Below, piece by piece: positions 42,236-51,426 of a DNA stretch of 64,000 bases (positions are counted from its first letter, which is position 1; each line of letters begins with the position of its first letter). The DNA lies in assembly GCF_011058215.1 (NCBI RefSeq), contig NZ_JAALFG010000002.1, positions 1,054,001 to 1,118,000 on the forward strand, written 5' to 3'. The DNA comes from Devosia aurantiaca. GTDB taxonomy: Bacteria > Pseudomonadota > Alphaproteobacteria > Rhizobiales > Devosiaceae. Under the pieces are notes generated by a model. The model did not search any database. It saw nothing but the letters and a program-made list of their open reading frames with translations, and was not told the origin of the DNA. Both the position numbers and the translations under genes were made by a program.

Positions 42236-42694
42236 ATGACCGAGCCAGCCATCTTCCCCGTCCCCGTCTTTTCCACCCTCTGCAACGCCGCCTTCGCCCT
42301 ACGCCGCGAAGTCTTCGTCTGGGAGCAAAAGGTCCCTGAAGAGGAAGAAAATGACAGCTATGATCTCACCGCCACCCACTTCGTGGCCATCCTGGCCGGT
42401 GAGGTCGTGGGCACGCTGCGGCTGATCGAGCAGCCTGAGCACGTCAAGATCGGCCGCGTCGCAGTGCGCCAGGCGTTCCGGGGCCGCGGTGTCGCCAAAA
42501 AGCTGATCGCCGCTGCCATGGCACACGCCCACGCCAATGGCCAAAACCGCTTTTACCTCACCGCCCAGTCCGACAAGCTCGAGTTCTACGAGCGGCTCGG
42601 CTTTGTCGCTTTTGGCCCGGAATTTTCGGACGGCGGCATGCCGCATCGCGCCATGCGCGACTATGACAAGGCAACCGCGCGCCTCGTCGATTAA
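42236..42694 (+). CDS. GNAT-family N-acetyltransferase
   Basis: This 152-residue protein has the acetyl-CoA-binding motif in VAVRQAFRGRGVAKKLI and the C-terminal FYERLGFVAFGPEF; the N-terminal AFALRREVFVWEQKVPEEEE is like ElaA/YjcF-type enzymes. The substrate is unknown. The ATG at 42236 is preferred; longer frames run back through repeat DNA. Confidence 0.85.
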   Translation: MTEPAIFPVPVFSTLCNAAFALRREVFVWEQKVPEEEENDSYDLTATHFVAILAGEVVGTLRLIEQPEHVKIGRVAVRQAFRGRGVAKKLIAAAMAHAHANGQNRFYLTAQSDKLEFYERLGFVAFGPEFSDGGMPHRAMRDYDKATARLVD

Positions 42695-42706
42695 TCCTGC
42701 GTTAAG
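42691..42706 (+). promoter_or_regulatory. Candidate CtrA box
   Basis: TTAA-N7-TTAAG differs from the CtrA consensus only at the last base; another TTAAC follows at 42710-42714. It overlaps the stop of the acetyltransferase gene and points toward the region 42720-42905. The next large gene starts 350 bases away with a hairpin in between, so the target may be a short transcript. Confidence 0.4.
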
Positions 42707-42780
42707 CCATTAACCCGGCCGGCACTGGTCTGCCATCAGAACTGCGCTATTGTCCTGTCGTCAGCCAATTTGCGCGTCCC

Positions 42781-42903
42781 ATGCCGCGCGCCAAGGCAAC
42801 AAAGCAGCGCCGGGCACTGATCGGGCGCGCTGGAAAAAATAACCCCAACAATGGGGAGGCGAAAAAGGCCGGCTCTGCAGAAATGCGGAAGCCGGCCTTT
42901 TGA
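42781..42903 (+). CDS. Possible 40-residue basic small ORF
   Basis: An ATG at 42781 opens a frame of 40 codons with many Lys and Arg (MPRAKATKQRRALIGRAGK at the start) ending at a TGA within the terminator hairpin. There is no clear ribosome-binding site. It could be a real small basic protein, or the region could be a small RNA or leader. Homologues were not searched. Confidence 0.25.
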   Translation: MPRAKATKQRRALIGRAGKNNPNNGEAKKAGSAEMRKPAF

Positions 42904-42907
42904 TTTC
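42861..42907 (+). terminator. Strong hairpin with T-run in the leader of the PRC-barrel gene
   Basis: AAAAGGCCGGC pairs with GCCGGCCTTTT around a 19-base loop containing TCTGCAGAAATGCGGA. It lies 150 bases before the PRC-barrel start. As a terminator it would close a transcript begun near 42730 and isolate the PRC gene, whose own promoter would lie within 42905-43040. Confidence 0.7.
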
Positions 42908-43054
42908 GCTTTTGCAGACTGCTCAAAAAAGCTGCGGAACACCTTCGCGTTTGATCGCGTTGAGCAGTCATCAAAGGGGCCATACGGCGCGCGACCGGCA
43001 AGTTTTGCGCCGCATGGCCCTGTTCACCGCAACGATGAACCTTTGGAGCCTACT

Positions 43055-44176
43055 ATGATCCGCACGCTTCTGACTAGCACGGCAATTGCGCTGGCCCTCG
43101 GCACTGCCGCGATCGCACAGACCCCTGCGACCACCAACGAAACTGCCCCTGCCAACGAGATGGCTCCAGCCAACGAAATGGCCCCCGCCAACGAGATGGC
43201 TCCGGCCAATGAGATGGCTCCGGCCAACGAAATGGCGCCGGCTAATGAAATGGCCCCTGCCAATGAAATGGCTCCGGCTGGCGATGCGATGGCTCCTGCC
43301 ACCGACACGACCACCACGGCCGCTCCGACCCGCACCCCGACCAGCATCGCAACTGGCTATACCGCTGGTGAAGGCGACGCCATTGCCTCCGAAGTTCTCG
43401 GCGCCCCGATCTATTCGAGCGCTGCAGACGACGCTGAAGAAATCGGCACCGTCAATGATCTGGTCCTGTCCGCTGACGGTGACGTCCTCGCCGTTGTGAT
43501 CGGCGTCGGTGGTTTCCTCGGCATCGGCGAAAAGAACGTCGCCATCGACTTCTCGGAAATGACCTACGAGATGGCTGCCGACAACACCATGCGTTGGGTG
43601 CTGCCGACCACTGCCGAAGCCCTGACTGCCGCTCCGGATTTCGTCTGGGAAGACCCGGCTGACGCCGCCGCTGCCGACGCAGCCAACACCGGTGCAATGG
43701 CTCCGGCTGGCGACGCAATGGCCCCCGCTGCTGACCCGGCAATGGCTCCCGCTGATCCGGGCGCTGTCTCCGAAACGCCGGCTGCCAACCCGGCAACTGC
43801 CCCTGCTGATGGCGCCATGACCACCGGCATGATGCCGCGCGAAGGCTACAACACGATCGAACGTGATGCCCTGACTGCCGAAAACCTCGATGGCGCAACC
43901 GTCATCGGCCCGGACGGCGAAGACATCGCAGAAGTCGAAGACCTCCTGCTCACCCAGGATGGCCAGATCGACGCCATGCTCGTCGACTTCGGTGGCTTCC
44001 TCGGCATCGGCCAGAAAACCGTTGCTGTTGCCCTCGACAACCTCGAGTTTGCCTCCAACGAAGGCGGCGACATCGTGATCTACAGCGACTTTACCCGCGA
44101 GCAGCTCGAAGCCCTGCCCGACTACGACGAAGCAACCTACGCCACCACCCCGGCAATGCGGGCGACCGACATGTAA
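43055..44176 (+). CDS. Exported double PRC-barrel protein with NEMAPA repeats
   Basis: This 373-residue protein has a signal peptide (LLTSTAIALALGTAAIAQ), one NETAPA and seven NEMAPA units, and two PRC-barrel domains (IGTVNDLVLSADGDVLAVVIG-type near residues 127-170 and IAEVEDLLLTQDGQIDAMLVD-type near 290-330), separated by a second low-complexity APA-rich linker. Each barrel has GGFLGIGxK. Exported PRC-barrel proteins are common in Hyphomicrobiales; their role is not established. GGAG lies 7 bases before the ATG at 43055, and a terminator follows. Confidence 0.82.
   Translation: MIRTLLTSTAIALALGTAAIAQTPATTNETAPANEMAPANEMAPANEMAPANEMAPANEMAPANEMAPANEMAPAGDAMAPATDTTTTAAPTRTPTSIATGYTAGEGDAIASEVLGAPIYSSAADDAEEIGTVNDLVLSADGDVLAVVIGVGGFLGIGEKNVAIDFSEMTYEMAADNTMRWVLPTTAEALTAAPDFVWEDPADAAAADAANTGAMAPAGDAMAPAADPAMAPADPGAVSETPAANPATAPADGAMTTGMMPREGYNTIERDALTAENLDGATVIGPDGEDIAEVEDLLLTQDGQIDAMLVDFGGFLGIGQKTVAVALDNLEFASNEGGDIVIYSDFTREQLEALPDYDEATYATTPAMRATDM
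43136..43279 (+). repeat. 18-base tandem repeat coding NE(M/T)APA, eight units
   Basis: Eight in-frame 18-base units encode NETAPA once and NEMAPA seven times. Units differ mostly at third codon positions (GCT, GCC, GCG, AAC, AAT, GAG, GAA), so the array is not freshly duplicated and has been kept in amino-acid sequence. Unit number could vary between strains without a frame change. Confidence 0.9.
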
Positions 44177-44197
44177 TCGGCTTTAGCCGAAAAACGA

Positions 44198-44223
44198 AAG
44201 GCCCGCTTCGGCGGGCCTTTTTA
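44198..44223 (+). terminator. Rho-independent terminator of the PRC-barrel gene
   Basis: Stem AAGGCCCGC / GCGGGCCTT with a TTCG tetraloop and a following T-run, about 22 bases after the stop codon. Confidence 0.9.
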
Positions 44224-44586
44224 TTACGATCATGACGATACAAAACCAACTTAGCCACGGTGCCATTTCCTTCTTAAGTGGCAATGTTCAGAGCTGACGC
44301 ACGATGTGCTTGTTCATCGCCTCCCTCCCCTTGATGGGGAGGAAATGAGGGTGGGGTGGAGCCAAACCTTCTGACTTATGTGCTCCAGCCGCACCCCATC
44401 CAGATGCGCAAGCCCTGCCGGCCAGGCTTAGCTACCCTCCCCTTCAGGGGAGGGCCGGAACCGACGAGTTTGATCAAGAGAGCGTCCAAACTGAACGGTC
44501 CCTTTTAGGGGCAAGCGAAGCTTAGCCGCCAGACTTAGCGGAGACAGGATGGGCATGTACGCACGAGCAGCAACTCCTGCGCCAGC
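44224..44586. repeat. 363-base gap holding GGGGAGG-type repeats
   Basis: No gene is seen. A repeat copy CCTCCCTCCCCTTGATGGGGAGG runs on into GAGGGTGGGGTGGAG at about 44321-44361, and a second copy TACCCTCCCCTTCAGGGGAGGG lies at about 44432-44454, with TTAGCCGCCAGACTTAGCGGA arms near 44522. The gap separates the PRC-barrel gene from the end of the fliI-fliJ operon. Confidence 0.55.
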
Positions 44587-44997
44587 CTACCGCCGAAACC
44601 GCAGTCGAGCCACTTCGTCATAGCCCTCCTGCTCCAGCTTGCTCTGCTCGTCCTTCTCGCGCTGATGCTCGCGCTGATCCAGAAGCTCGACCTTCTTGAG
44701 GTCTTCGAGCGCTTCCGCCAGCGCGTCCTGCGCGGCCTCGAGCTTGCTCTTCATGTCATTGGCCGACGCGAGAAGATTATCCCGCCGGGTCAAGGCCGCC
44801 TTGGCAAAGGTGGAGTAAGCAAAGTGGGCGACATCGGAAATGCCGGTCTTGGTGTGCTCGATCTCGATCTGCTGGTCGAGTTCGGACGCCATGCGCTCGA
44901 AGTCGGCCACCATCATTTCGATCTGCATGACCTGGCGGCGCTTTTCGTCCACCTGGAACTTCTTAAGCCGGATAAGGCTCTCGCTGCGCGATTTCAC
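44587..44997 (-). CDS. fliJ: FliJ-like flagellar export chaperone
   Basis: This 136-residue protein is almost wholly coiled coil and very rich in Lys, Glu and Gln (RLKKFQVDEKRRQVMQIEMM, LDQREHQREKDEQSKLEQEG), the FliJ pattern. FliJ stimulates the FliI ATPase and recycles export chaperones. It lies 58 bases downstream of fliI in the same direction, the usual arrangement in rhizobia. Confidence 0.85.
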   Translation of the reverse strand: MKSRSESLIRLKKFQVDEKRRQVMQIEMMVADFERMASELDQQIEIEHTKTGISDVAHFAYSTFAKAALTRRDNLLASANDMKSKLEAAQDALAEALEDLKKVELLDQREHQREKDEQSKLEQEGYDEVARLRFRR

Positions 44998-45055
44998 GAC
45001 CTGTACTCCTTACACACCAAGTCAGTCCGGAGCCGCCAATACACAGCGCACTCCA

Positions 45056-46384
45056 TCAGGCCCCCGCATCCGCCTCGGCGATGATCGAAGCGAGCACGGC
45101 ATAGCCCTCTCCGATCGTCGTCGTCTCGTCCCGCCGCTGACCGAGGAAACCCTCGAGCTTTGGGTAGATGGCGATGGCGCGGTCCACGTTCGGATCTGAC
45201 CCTTTCCGGTAAGCCCCCAGCCGGATCAGCTCCTCCATGTCCGAAAATAGGGACATGAGTTCCCGCGCCCGCGACAGAGTGGGCCGGACATGGTCCGGAA
45301 CGCACCCTGGCATGGTCCGCGAGATGGACCGGAGCACATTGACGGCAGGGTAGCGTCCCCGCTCGGCAATACCGCGCTCCATCACAATGTGCCCATCGAG
45401 AATACCGCGCACGGCGTCGGCAATGGGCTCGTTGTGATCATCACCTTCCACCAAAACGGTAAAGAGACCGGTAATGGAGCCCGAATTTGGCATGCCCGGA
45501 CCGGCCCGTTCCAACAATCGTGGCAATTCTGTGAAAACCGTGGGCGGATATCCCTTGGCCGTGGGCGGTTCGCCGATGGCCAGCCCGATCTCGCGCTGCG
45601 CCATGGCAAAGCGGGTCAACGAGTCCATCATGCAAAGGACGCGCTCGCCCTGGTCGCGGAAGAATTCCGACAGCGCCATCGAGATATAGGCCGCCTGCCG
45701 CCGCATCAGCGCCGCTTCGTCCGAAGTGGCGACGACGACAACCGCCCGGGCCAGGCCCTCCTCACCCAAATACTCCTGGATGAATTCGTGCACCTCGCGC
45801 CCGCGCTCGCCGATCAGGCCGATCACCGAGACGTCCACATCGGTATTCCGAGCCAGCATCGACATCAGCACCGATTTACCGACACCCGAGCCGGCAAAGA
45901 TGCCCATGCGCTGCCCCTCGCACATGGTCGTAAACGTGTTGAGGCACCTTACCCCAAGCTCGATCGGCTCACCCACTCGCGTGCGGTCATGCGCCGCCAG
46001 CGGCGACTGCCGTAGCGGGTATGACACCGCGCCGCGCAGCAATGGTCCCTTGCCATCGATCGGCTCGCCATTGGCGTTGACAACCCGCCCCAGCCACGCC
46101 TCGGATGGATTAACCGATCCGTCGTGGCGCCGGAACACCGCCCGGCACCCGAGCCGCACCCCGCCCAATTCGCCGAACGGCAAGCACAGCGCGTGACCAT
46201 CGCGAAAACCGATAATCTCAGCCGCGAGGTCTCGTCCGTCGGTTGCTTCGATCATCACGCGTCCACCGACGCGCAGCTCGCGCACCGGGCCCACGATTTC
46301 GATGAGGAGGCCCTGGACCGATTTGACGCGGCCGAAGACTTCGACGTCTTCTATGGCGTCGATGGCGGAGATCAGCGCTTTCAT
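45056..46384 (-). CDS. fliI: Flagellum-specific ATP synthase / export ATPase FliI
   Basis: FliI is the F1-beta-like hexameric ATPase that helps unfold and deliver export substrates. The 442-residue product has Walker [14 protein letters not shown], Walker B region [19 protein letters not shown] and the export-type signature [20 protein letters not shown]. It is divergent from ctrA across a 425-base region with CtrA-like boxes, consistent with CtrA control seen in relatives. Confidence 0.95.
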   Translation of the reverse strand: MKALISAIDAIEDVEVFGRVKSVQGLLIEIVGPVRELRVGGRVMIEATDGRDLAAEIIGFRDGHALCLPFGELGGVRLGCRAVFRRHDGSVNPSEAWLGRVVNANGEPIDGKGPLLRGAVSYPLRQSPLAAHDRTRVGEPIELGVRCLNTFTTMCEGQRMGIFAGSGVGKSVLMSMLARNTDVDVSVIGLIGERGREVHEFIQEYLGEEGLARAVVVVATSDEAALMRRQAAYISMALSEFFRDQGERVLCMMDSLTRFAMAQREIGLAIGEPPTAKGYPPTVFTELPRLLERAGPGMPNSGSITGLFTVLVEGDDHNEPIADAVRGILDGHIVMERGIAERGRYPAVNVLRSISRTMPGCVPDHVRPTLSRARELMSLFSDMEELIRLGAYRKGSDPNVDRAIAIYPKLEGFLGQRRDETTTIGEGYAVLASIIAEADAGA

Positions 46385-46809
46385 TCAGGATACGTTCATC
46401 AAAGGGGTCCAGGACTGCCCGTTATGGTTTCCGGGCCACCGTCGAATCGAATCGGATGGTAACCGATCGTTAACCGAAATGCCTTAACGACGATGATGAT
46501 CGGCGAAATGCGCCATGCGTTTCGGCCATCCAAAAACCCCCACATTTCCGCAGAATGCTTGAGTCCGCAGAGTCGCTTGGAGGCGCTTCTTAATGTATTG
46601 CATTAAGATTTTTTCGGCCAGTTTTACAAGCATTTTCAACAAGTTAAACTTAATTCACCTTACCGCAGTTTGCGTATTGCGGATCGGAATTAAACTTTGT
46701 TAACTAATCGGGCTTAGGCTTTGATCATATCCAGTAGGGTTGGAGCGATAGAGGCAATTGGCCTTGCTTCTCGCGGGTTCCAGCAGGAACGAATGACAAG
46801 GGGAATATA
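46385..46809. promoter_or_regulatory. Divergent fliI / ctrA control region
   Basis: No coding gene is seen. The part nearest ctrA is notably AT-rich. TTAA-type half-sites are dense. GTAA-N7-TTAAC at 46459-46474 also reads TTAA-N7-TTACC on the other strand and lies about 75 bases before fliI; ATTA-N7-TTAAC at 46689-46704 lies about 105 bases before ctrA. Both resemble CtrA boxes with one or two mismatches. Autoregulation of ctrA is known in Caulobacter. Confidence 0.55.
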
Positions 46810-47517
46810 ATGCGGGTACTCCTTATTGAGGACGATAGCGCCACGGCGCAGAGCATCGAGTTGATGCTCAAGTCCGAAAGTTTCAACGTCTACACCACCG
46901 ATCTTGGTGAAGAAGGCGTCGATCTCGGTAAGCTCTATGACTACGATATTATTCTGCTCGACTTGAACTTGCCCGATATGAGCGGGTACGAAGTCTTGCG
47001 CACGCTGCGCGTTGCTAAGGTGCAGACGCCAATTCTTATCCTGTCCGGCCTTGCCGGCATCGAGGACAAGGTCCGCGGTCTCGGTTTTGGCGCCGACGAC
47101 TACATGACCAAGCCTTTCCACAAGGACGAACTCGTGGCCCGCATCCACGCCATCGTCCGCCGCTCCAAGGGCCATGCCCAGTCCGTCATCTCGACAGGCG
47201 ATCTCCTTGTAAACCTTGATACAAAAACCGTCGAAGTGCAGAGCCAGCGCGTGCACCTCACCGGCAAGGAGTATCAGATGCTGGAGCTCCTTTCGCTCCG
47301 CAAGGGTACCACCCTCACCAAGGAAATGTTCCTCAACCACCTTTATGGCGGCATGGACGAGCCGGAACTGAAGATCATCGACGTCTTCATCTGCAAGCTC
47401 CGCAAGAAGCTTTCGGTCGCTACTGGTGGCAAGAACTACATCGAAACCGTCTGGGGTCGTGGCTATGTGCTTCGCGAACCAGACGAAAACGAGACCTACA
47501 ACGATAAGGTCGCCTAG
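46810..47517 (+). CDS. ctrA: Cell-cycle master response regulator CtrA
   Basis: CtrA is an OmpR-type regulator that controls division, flagellar and envelope genes and, in Caulobacter, replication initiation. The protein (235 residues) begins [20 protein letters not shown], has the phospho-acceptor Asp51 in [13 protein letters not shown] and the C-terminal winged helix ([48 protein letters not shown]). These blocks are almost invariant in alphaproteobacterial CtrA. Phosphate should arrive through ChpT, encoded 3 kb downstream. The C terminus ends in VA, a possible protease-recognition end. Confidence 0.97.
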   Translation: MRVLLIEDDSATAQSIELMLKSESFNVYTTDLGEEGVDLGKLYDYDIILLDLNLPDMSGYEVLRTLRVAKVQTPILILSGLAGIEDKVRGLGFGADDYMTKPFHKDELVARIHAIVRRSKGHAQSVISTGDLLVNLDTKTVEVQSQRVHLTGKEYQMLELLSLRKGTTLTKEMFLNHLYGGMDEPELKIIDVFICKLRKKLSVATGGKNYIETVWGRGYVLREPDENETYNDKVA

Positions 47518-47540
47518 GCCTTTCGAGCTGATGCTCCTTA

Positions 47541-47569
47541 AAAACCCCGCGCCGCAAGCGCGGGGTTTT
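47541..47569 (+). terminator. Terminator of ctrA
   Basis: AAAACCCCGCGC pairs with GCGCGGGGTTTT around a short CGCAA loop, 24 bases after the ctrA stop. Confidence 0.9.
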
Positions 47570-47638
47570 CGTTTGAGAGCCCCGGAACCACCGGCACAAG
47601 CGCCACGTTCTGCCCTTAGAGCTTTTGGGGGTTTTGCT

Positions 47639-48817
47639 ATGCCGAACATGTCGCAGCGCCTGCGCGAACCGCTGGTCCTGACTATTCTTGTCCTTGCGAT
47701 CGCCGGGTGGCTGGCCTTCCTTGCCGTCTGGATCAATAGCTCGGGCCAGTCGAGCAATCTCCAGAACCAGGTCTCAACCCTGACCAGCGAACGCGACAGC
47801 TTGCGCGGTGACCTCACTCTTCGCGAGCAGTCCGACGGCGCCCTCGCCGATGTCGAAGCCGAACTCGCGACTCTTCAGCAGCAGCGCGACGAAGCCGCCG
47901 CTGCGCTCGAAACCGCCAACACCGATCTTGATGCGCGCCGCAGCGAACTGGACACCACCACCCAGGATCTTGCCACGCGACGCTCGGAAGCCGGCGCCTT
48001 TGAAGAAGATCTTGCCTCTGCGACCGCACAGACCGAAGAGCTAGCTGCGCGCCAAGCTGCACTTCAGGCCGAAATCTCTAGCTCGAACCAGCAATTGCTG
48101 GACGTCGGCACGCGTCTTGAAGAAGCGCGCCGCCAGGAAGAGACCGCCGCTGCCAGTCTTGCCAAGATTGCCGAGGAAGCCGCCGCCGCTACGGCAAGCT
48201 TGGCCGAGACACAGTCGGAGCTCCAGTCATCGCGCAACGAGTTGAACACCGCTCAGCAGGAGCTGGCCGACAGCAGCGCCCAGACGGAAGCTGCTCGTAC
48301 GCAGGTTGCCGACCTCCATGCGCAATCCGCGGAGCTTGAGGCGCGTCAGGCTCAGTTGCAGAACGACGTCAACGGTTATCAGGAACAGCTCACGATCCTG
48401 CAGCCACAGGTCGAAGAACTGACCGCCACGCTGGCGCAGCGCTCGAGCGAACTCCAGAACGTCGAAACAGAGATCGCCCGGTCCGTGGCTATCCCGGACA
48501 CGGAAACTTCCTCAACCCAGGTTGGCACCATCTACAGCGTCGGCGCGGAAGGCCCTGCCCGCGGTCTTTCTTTGACCCTGAATGACGATGAAACGTTTGA
48601 ACTCCGCGATCGCATCAACCGCACGGTTACGGGGTCCTACACTCTCTCCCAGGACGAACTGGTTCTTTCCGACGCCAGCGGTCGCCTCGGCAACGCCACC
48701 TTCCCCATGACCTGCCCGCTTGAACAGGACGAAACCGGCTTCACCATCGGGGAAGCAGCCGATTGCCCATTAACCGGCCTCCGCTTCGACCGGGTCGAAC
48801 CCGAAACGGCAGAATAG
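47639..48817 (+). CDS. Membrane-anchored long coiled-coil protein
   Basis: This 392-residue protein has one N-terminal membrane helix (VLTILVLAIAGWLAFLAVWI), about 250 residues of heptad-type coiled coil very rich in Ala, Gln and Glu, and a small globular C-terminal domain (SLTLNDDETFELRDRINRTV, FPMTCPLEQDETGF) with two Cys that could form a disulfide. It is predicted to be periplasmic and anchored in the inner membrane, spanning toward the envelope. The family is not recognised. It has its own terminators on both sides. Confidence 0.65.
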   Translation: MPNMSQRLREPLVLTILVLAIAGWLAFLAVWINSSGQSSNLQNQVSTLTSERDSLRGDLTLREQSDGALADVEAELATLQQQRDEAAAALETANTDLDARRSELDTTTQDLATRRSEAGAFEEDLASATAQTEELAARQAALQAEISSSNQQLLDVGTRLEEARRQEETAAASLAKIAEEAAAATASLAETQSELQSSRNELNTAQQELADSSAQTEAARTQVADLHAQSAELEARQAQLQNDVNGYQEQLTILQPQVEELTATLAQRSSELQNVETEIARSVAIPDTETSSTQVGTIYSVGAEGPARGLSLTLNDDETFELRDRINRTVTGSYTLSQDELVLSDASGRLGNATFPMTCPLEQDETGFTIGEAADCPLTGLRFDRVEPETAE

Positions 48818-48820
48818 TAG

Positions 48821-48847
48821 AGCGGCGCTTCGGCGCCGCTTTCGTTT
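48821..48847 (+). terminator. Terminator after the coiled-coil gene
   Basis: Stem AGCGGCGC / GCGCCGCT with a TTCG tetraloop, then TTCGTTT. Confidence 0.85.
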
Positions 48848-48951
48848 GTGTCGAACCCTCTGCCCTCCAATCGTCACCACGATGCCACTTGACGATTGCA
48901 GCCGAGGCTTGATGTTCTCTCCTCTGTCTTATGTTCGAAGAGAACAATCTC

Positions 48952-50231
48952 ATGAGCGACACGACTTTGCGCGATCGGCGGGAGACCGATCGCGCCATCA
49001 CCACGTCTGGCGCGTCGAGCAGGCACGCGTCATTGCCAGCCTGACCCGAATGGTGCGCGACATTTCGCTGGCCGAGGAACTGGCGCAGGAAGCGCTGATG
49101 GCCGCTCTTCGCTCCTGGCCGGATACCGGTGTACCCCGCAACCCAGGCGCCTGGTTGATGCAGACCGGCAAGCGCAAAGCCATCGATTATTTTCGCCACC
49201 GCAAGATGGCCACCGCCAAGCTCGAAGAAGTCGGCCGCACCATGGAGGAGGAGGTGCCTGACACCGAAATCGCCCTCCACGACGCCCTCGACGACGATGT
49301 CGGCGACGATCTCCTGCGTCTGATCTTCACCTCCTGTCACCCGATCCTGCCGCCGGAATCCCGCGTCGCGCTCACCCTGCGCCTCATCGGCGGCCTAACC
49401 ACAGAGGAAATCGCGCGCGCCTTCCTGGCCCAGGACACAGCAATCGGCCAACGCATAGTCCGCGCCAAAAAAACCATTGCCGATGCAGGTGTCCCGTTCG
49501 AAGTGCCTCGCGGCGAAGAACGAGAGGAACGCGTTGCCTCGGTGCTGGGCGTCCTCTACCTCATCTTCAACGAAGGCTATTCGGCCACTGCCGGCGAGGA
49601 CTGGATGCGCCCTCAGCTCTGCGAAGAGGCGATGCGCATGGGCCGCACGCTAGCCCAGCTGATGCCCAATGAACCTGAGGTGCATGGCCTTCTGGCGCTC
49701 ATGGAAATCCAGCATTCCCGCGTTCGCGCCCGGACCAATGCGAAGGGAGAGCCGGTTCTGCTGATGGACCAGAACCGCGCGACTTGGGACCAGCTGATGA
49801 TCCGCCGTGGTCTTGATGGACTGGCCCGCGCGCAAAATCTGGGCGGTATCGCTGGACCCTATACGCTCCAGGCCGCCATTGCCGCCTGCCACGCCCGGGC
49901 CAAAAAACCCGAAGACACCGACTGGAACCAGATCGCCGCCCTTTACGGGCTCCTTAATCAGGTCACGCCCTCTCCCGTCATCGAGCTCAATCGTGCCGTC
50001 GCCGTCTCCATGGCTCAAGGCCCTGAGGCCGCGCTACCCATTGTCGAGAAGCTGCGAACCGGCAAGGCGCTGGAAAACTACCACCTGCTTTATGGCGTTC
50101 ACGGCGATCTCTTGCGCAGGCTTGGGCGCCACGAAGAAGCCAACGACCAGTTCAGAAAAGCTGCTGGACTTACCAAGAACGAACGGGAACGAACCTTCCT
50201 TTTGGGAAGGGCAGCGGAGCTTACAGAATAA
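48952..50231 (+). CDS. ECF sigma factor with C-terminal TPR-like domain, ECF42 type (frameshift near start)
   Basis: Region 2 (RVEQARVIASLTRMVRDISLA...LAQEALMAALRSW) and region 4 (LRLIGGLTTEEIARAFLAQDTAIGQRIVRAKK) are followed by a helical extension of about 200 residues (DUF6596) typical of ECF42. These sigma factors usually lack an anti-sigma gene and rely on the extension. The ATG at 48952 gives MSDTTLRDRRETDRAIT, which joins the main frame if one base is added near 48998-49004. The usual ECF42 partner, a DGPF/YCII-like gene, is not seen next to it. Confidence 0.83.
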
Positions 50232-50235
50232 AAGG

Positions 50236-50607
50236 TCAGGCCGCCTTCAGCGTCCCGACGTCGAACTTGCGCTCCAGCACCTGGCGGTCGAACGGCTTCA
50301 TCATATAGTCATCTGCACCTGATTTCAGCGCCTGGGCGATGGCGCCAATATCGTTCTCGACCGTGCAATAGATGATGCGAGGCGTTTCGCCGCCGATATA
50401 GCTGCGCAGGAGTTTTAAGAACTCTAGCCCGCTCATGATCGGCATGTTCCAGTCGAGCAGGATCGCGTCCGGCATGGCCAGCCGGCACTTGTCCATGGCT
50501 TCCTGGCCGTCTTCGGCCTCGTCCACCGTATAGTCGAGATCCTCGAGAATACGCCGCGCCACTTTGCGCACCACGCTGGAATCGTCGACGATGAGGCAGG
50601 TCGGCAT
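50236..50607 (-). CDS. Single-domain receiver protein next to chpT
   Basis: This 123-residue CheY-like receiver has acidic residues in CLIVDDSSVVRKVARRIL, the phospho-acceptor Asp in AILLDWNMPIMSG, and Thr and Lys in IYCTVEND and MMKPFDRQ. It has no output domain. It lies about 90 bases downstream of chpT on the same strand, so it may receive phosphate from ChpT (as CpdR does) or act as a competing acceptor. It is not clearly CpdR or DivK. Confidence 0.85.
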   Translation of the reverse strand: MPTCLIVDDSSVVRKVARRILEDLDYTVDEAEDGQEAMDKCRLAMPDAILLDWNMPIMSGLEFLKLLRSYIGGETPRIIYCTVENDIGAIAQALKSGADDYMMKPFDRQVLERKFDVGTLKAA

Positions 50608-50695
50608 GGCAGCGGGCCCCGAACAAACAAAACTGGTCCGACTATGCCGGACCAGTGGTTCGGAAATCGTTACGGCAATGTGTCTATTCGGCGAA

Positions 50696-51361
50696 TTACG
50701 CCTGCGCCTTGGGCGTGGCTGTGAAGAAGAACCGCTCGTTTTCGAGCCCGATGGCGATTTCCATGTCGGTCATGCGCGCGAGGAGGCCGGTATAGAAGGG
50801 CTGGATGCCCCGTGCGTCTACCGCGCCCTCCTCCGGCATGCCGGAAAGGAGCCCTGCCGAGCCGGAGGGCACCAGCGTCCGCTGCCGCTTTTCAGGATCG
50901 GACTTGGAGCTGAACTCGAACTTTTCCTCGCCAGCTGGGCCGGAAATCTTGGCCGATACGACGCCGCCACGCGGAACCGAACCGGCTGCGATCAGCAGCA
51001 TGTTCATGAACAGCTTGGCCTTGTGCTTGGGCAAAAGGATCAGCGGCACATCCCATTCGAGGTCGGCCTTCTCGATCTCGAACAGGATGCGCGCGACGCG
51101 CTCGCACTCGCGCGTATCGATATCGGTGCCGGCGGTCGAAGACGCGCCATAGGCCAGGCGGGCGAATTCAAGCTTGGCGCGGCTCTGCTTGGCGGCGCTT
51201 GCGATCAGGTCACGCGCCCCTTCCGCCATTTCGCTTTGGTTCGGATCATCGAGCACTTCGAGCCCGTTGCCGATCGCGCCGATGGGGTTGATCAGGTCGT
51301 GGCAAACCCGCGAGCACAACATGGCGGCAAGGTCGGTCGCCTTGAGCTCGATAACGTCCAT
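50696..51361 (-). CDS. chpT: Histidine phosphotransferase ChpT
   Basis: ChpT relays phosphate from the hybrid kinase CckA to CtrA and CpdR. The 221-residue protein has the diagnostic N-terminal helix LCSRVCHDLINPIGAIGNGL with the predicted phosphorylated His21, a four-helix-bundle dimer part and a degenerate ATPase-like C-terminal domain (PLILLPKHKAKLFMNMLLIA) without kinase motifs. Its position near ctrA links the phosphorelay physically in this genome; cckA is not in the window. Confidence 0.92.
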   Translation of the reverse strand: MDVIELKATDLAAMLCSRVCHDLINPIGAIGNGLEVLDDPNQSEMAEGARDLIASAAKQSRAKLEFARLAYGASSTAGTDIDTRECERVARILFEIEKADLEWDVPLILLPKHKAKLFMNMLLIAAGSVPRGGVVSAKISGPAGEEKFEFSSKSDPEKRQRTLVPSGSAGLLSGMPEEGAVDARGIQPFYTGLLARMTDMEIAIGLENERFFFTATPKAQA

Positions 51362-51426
51362 GGGCTTGGTCTCCGAAGGGCAAGGGAATCAGTTGAAGGG
51401 ACAATAAAGCGGCTTTGAATGCGGCA

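Noticed and set aside
43136-43279. CRISPR-like or satellite array
   Set aside because: The repeat has no spacers, has an 18-base period in frame with a clear coding region, and differs mainly at third codon positions; it is a peptide repeat.
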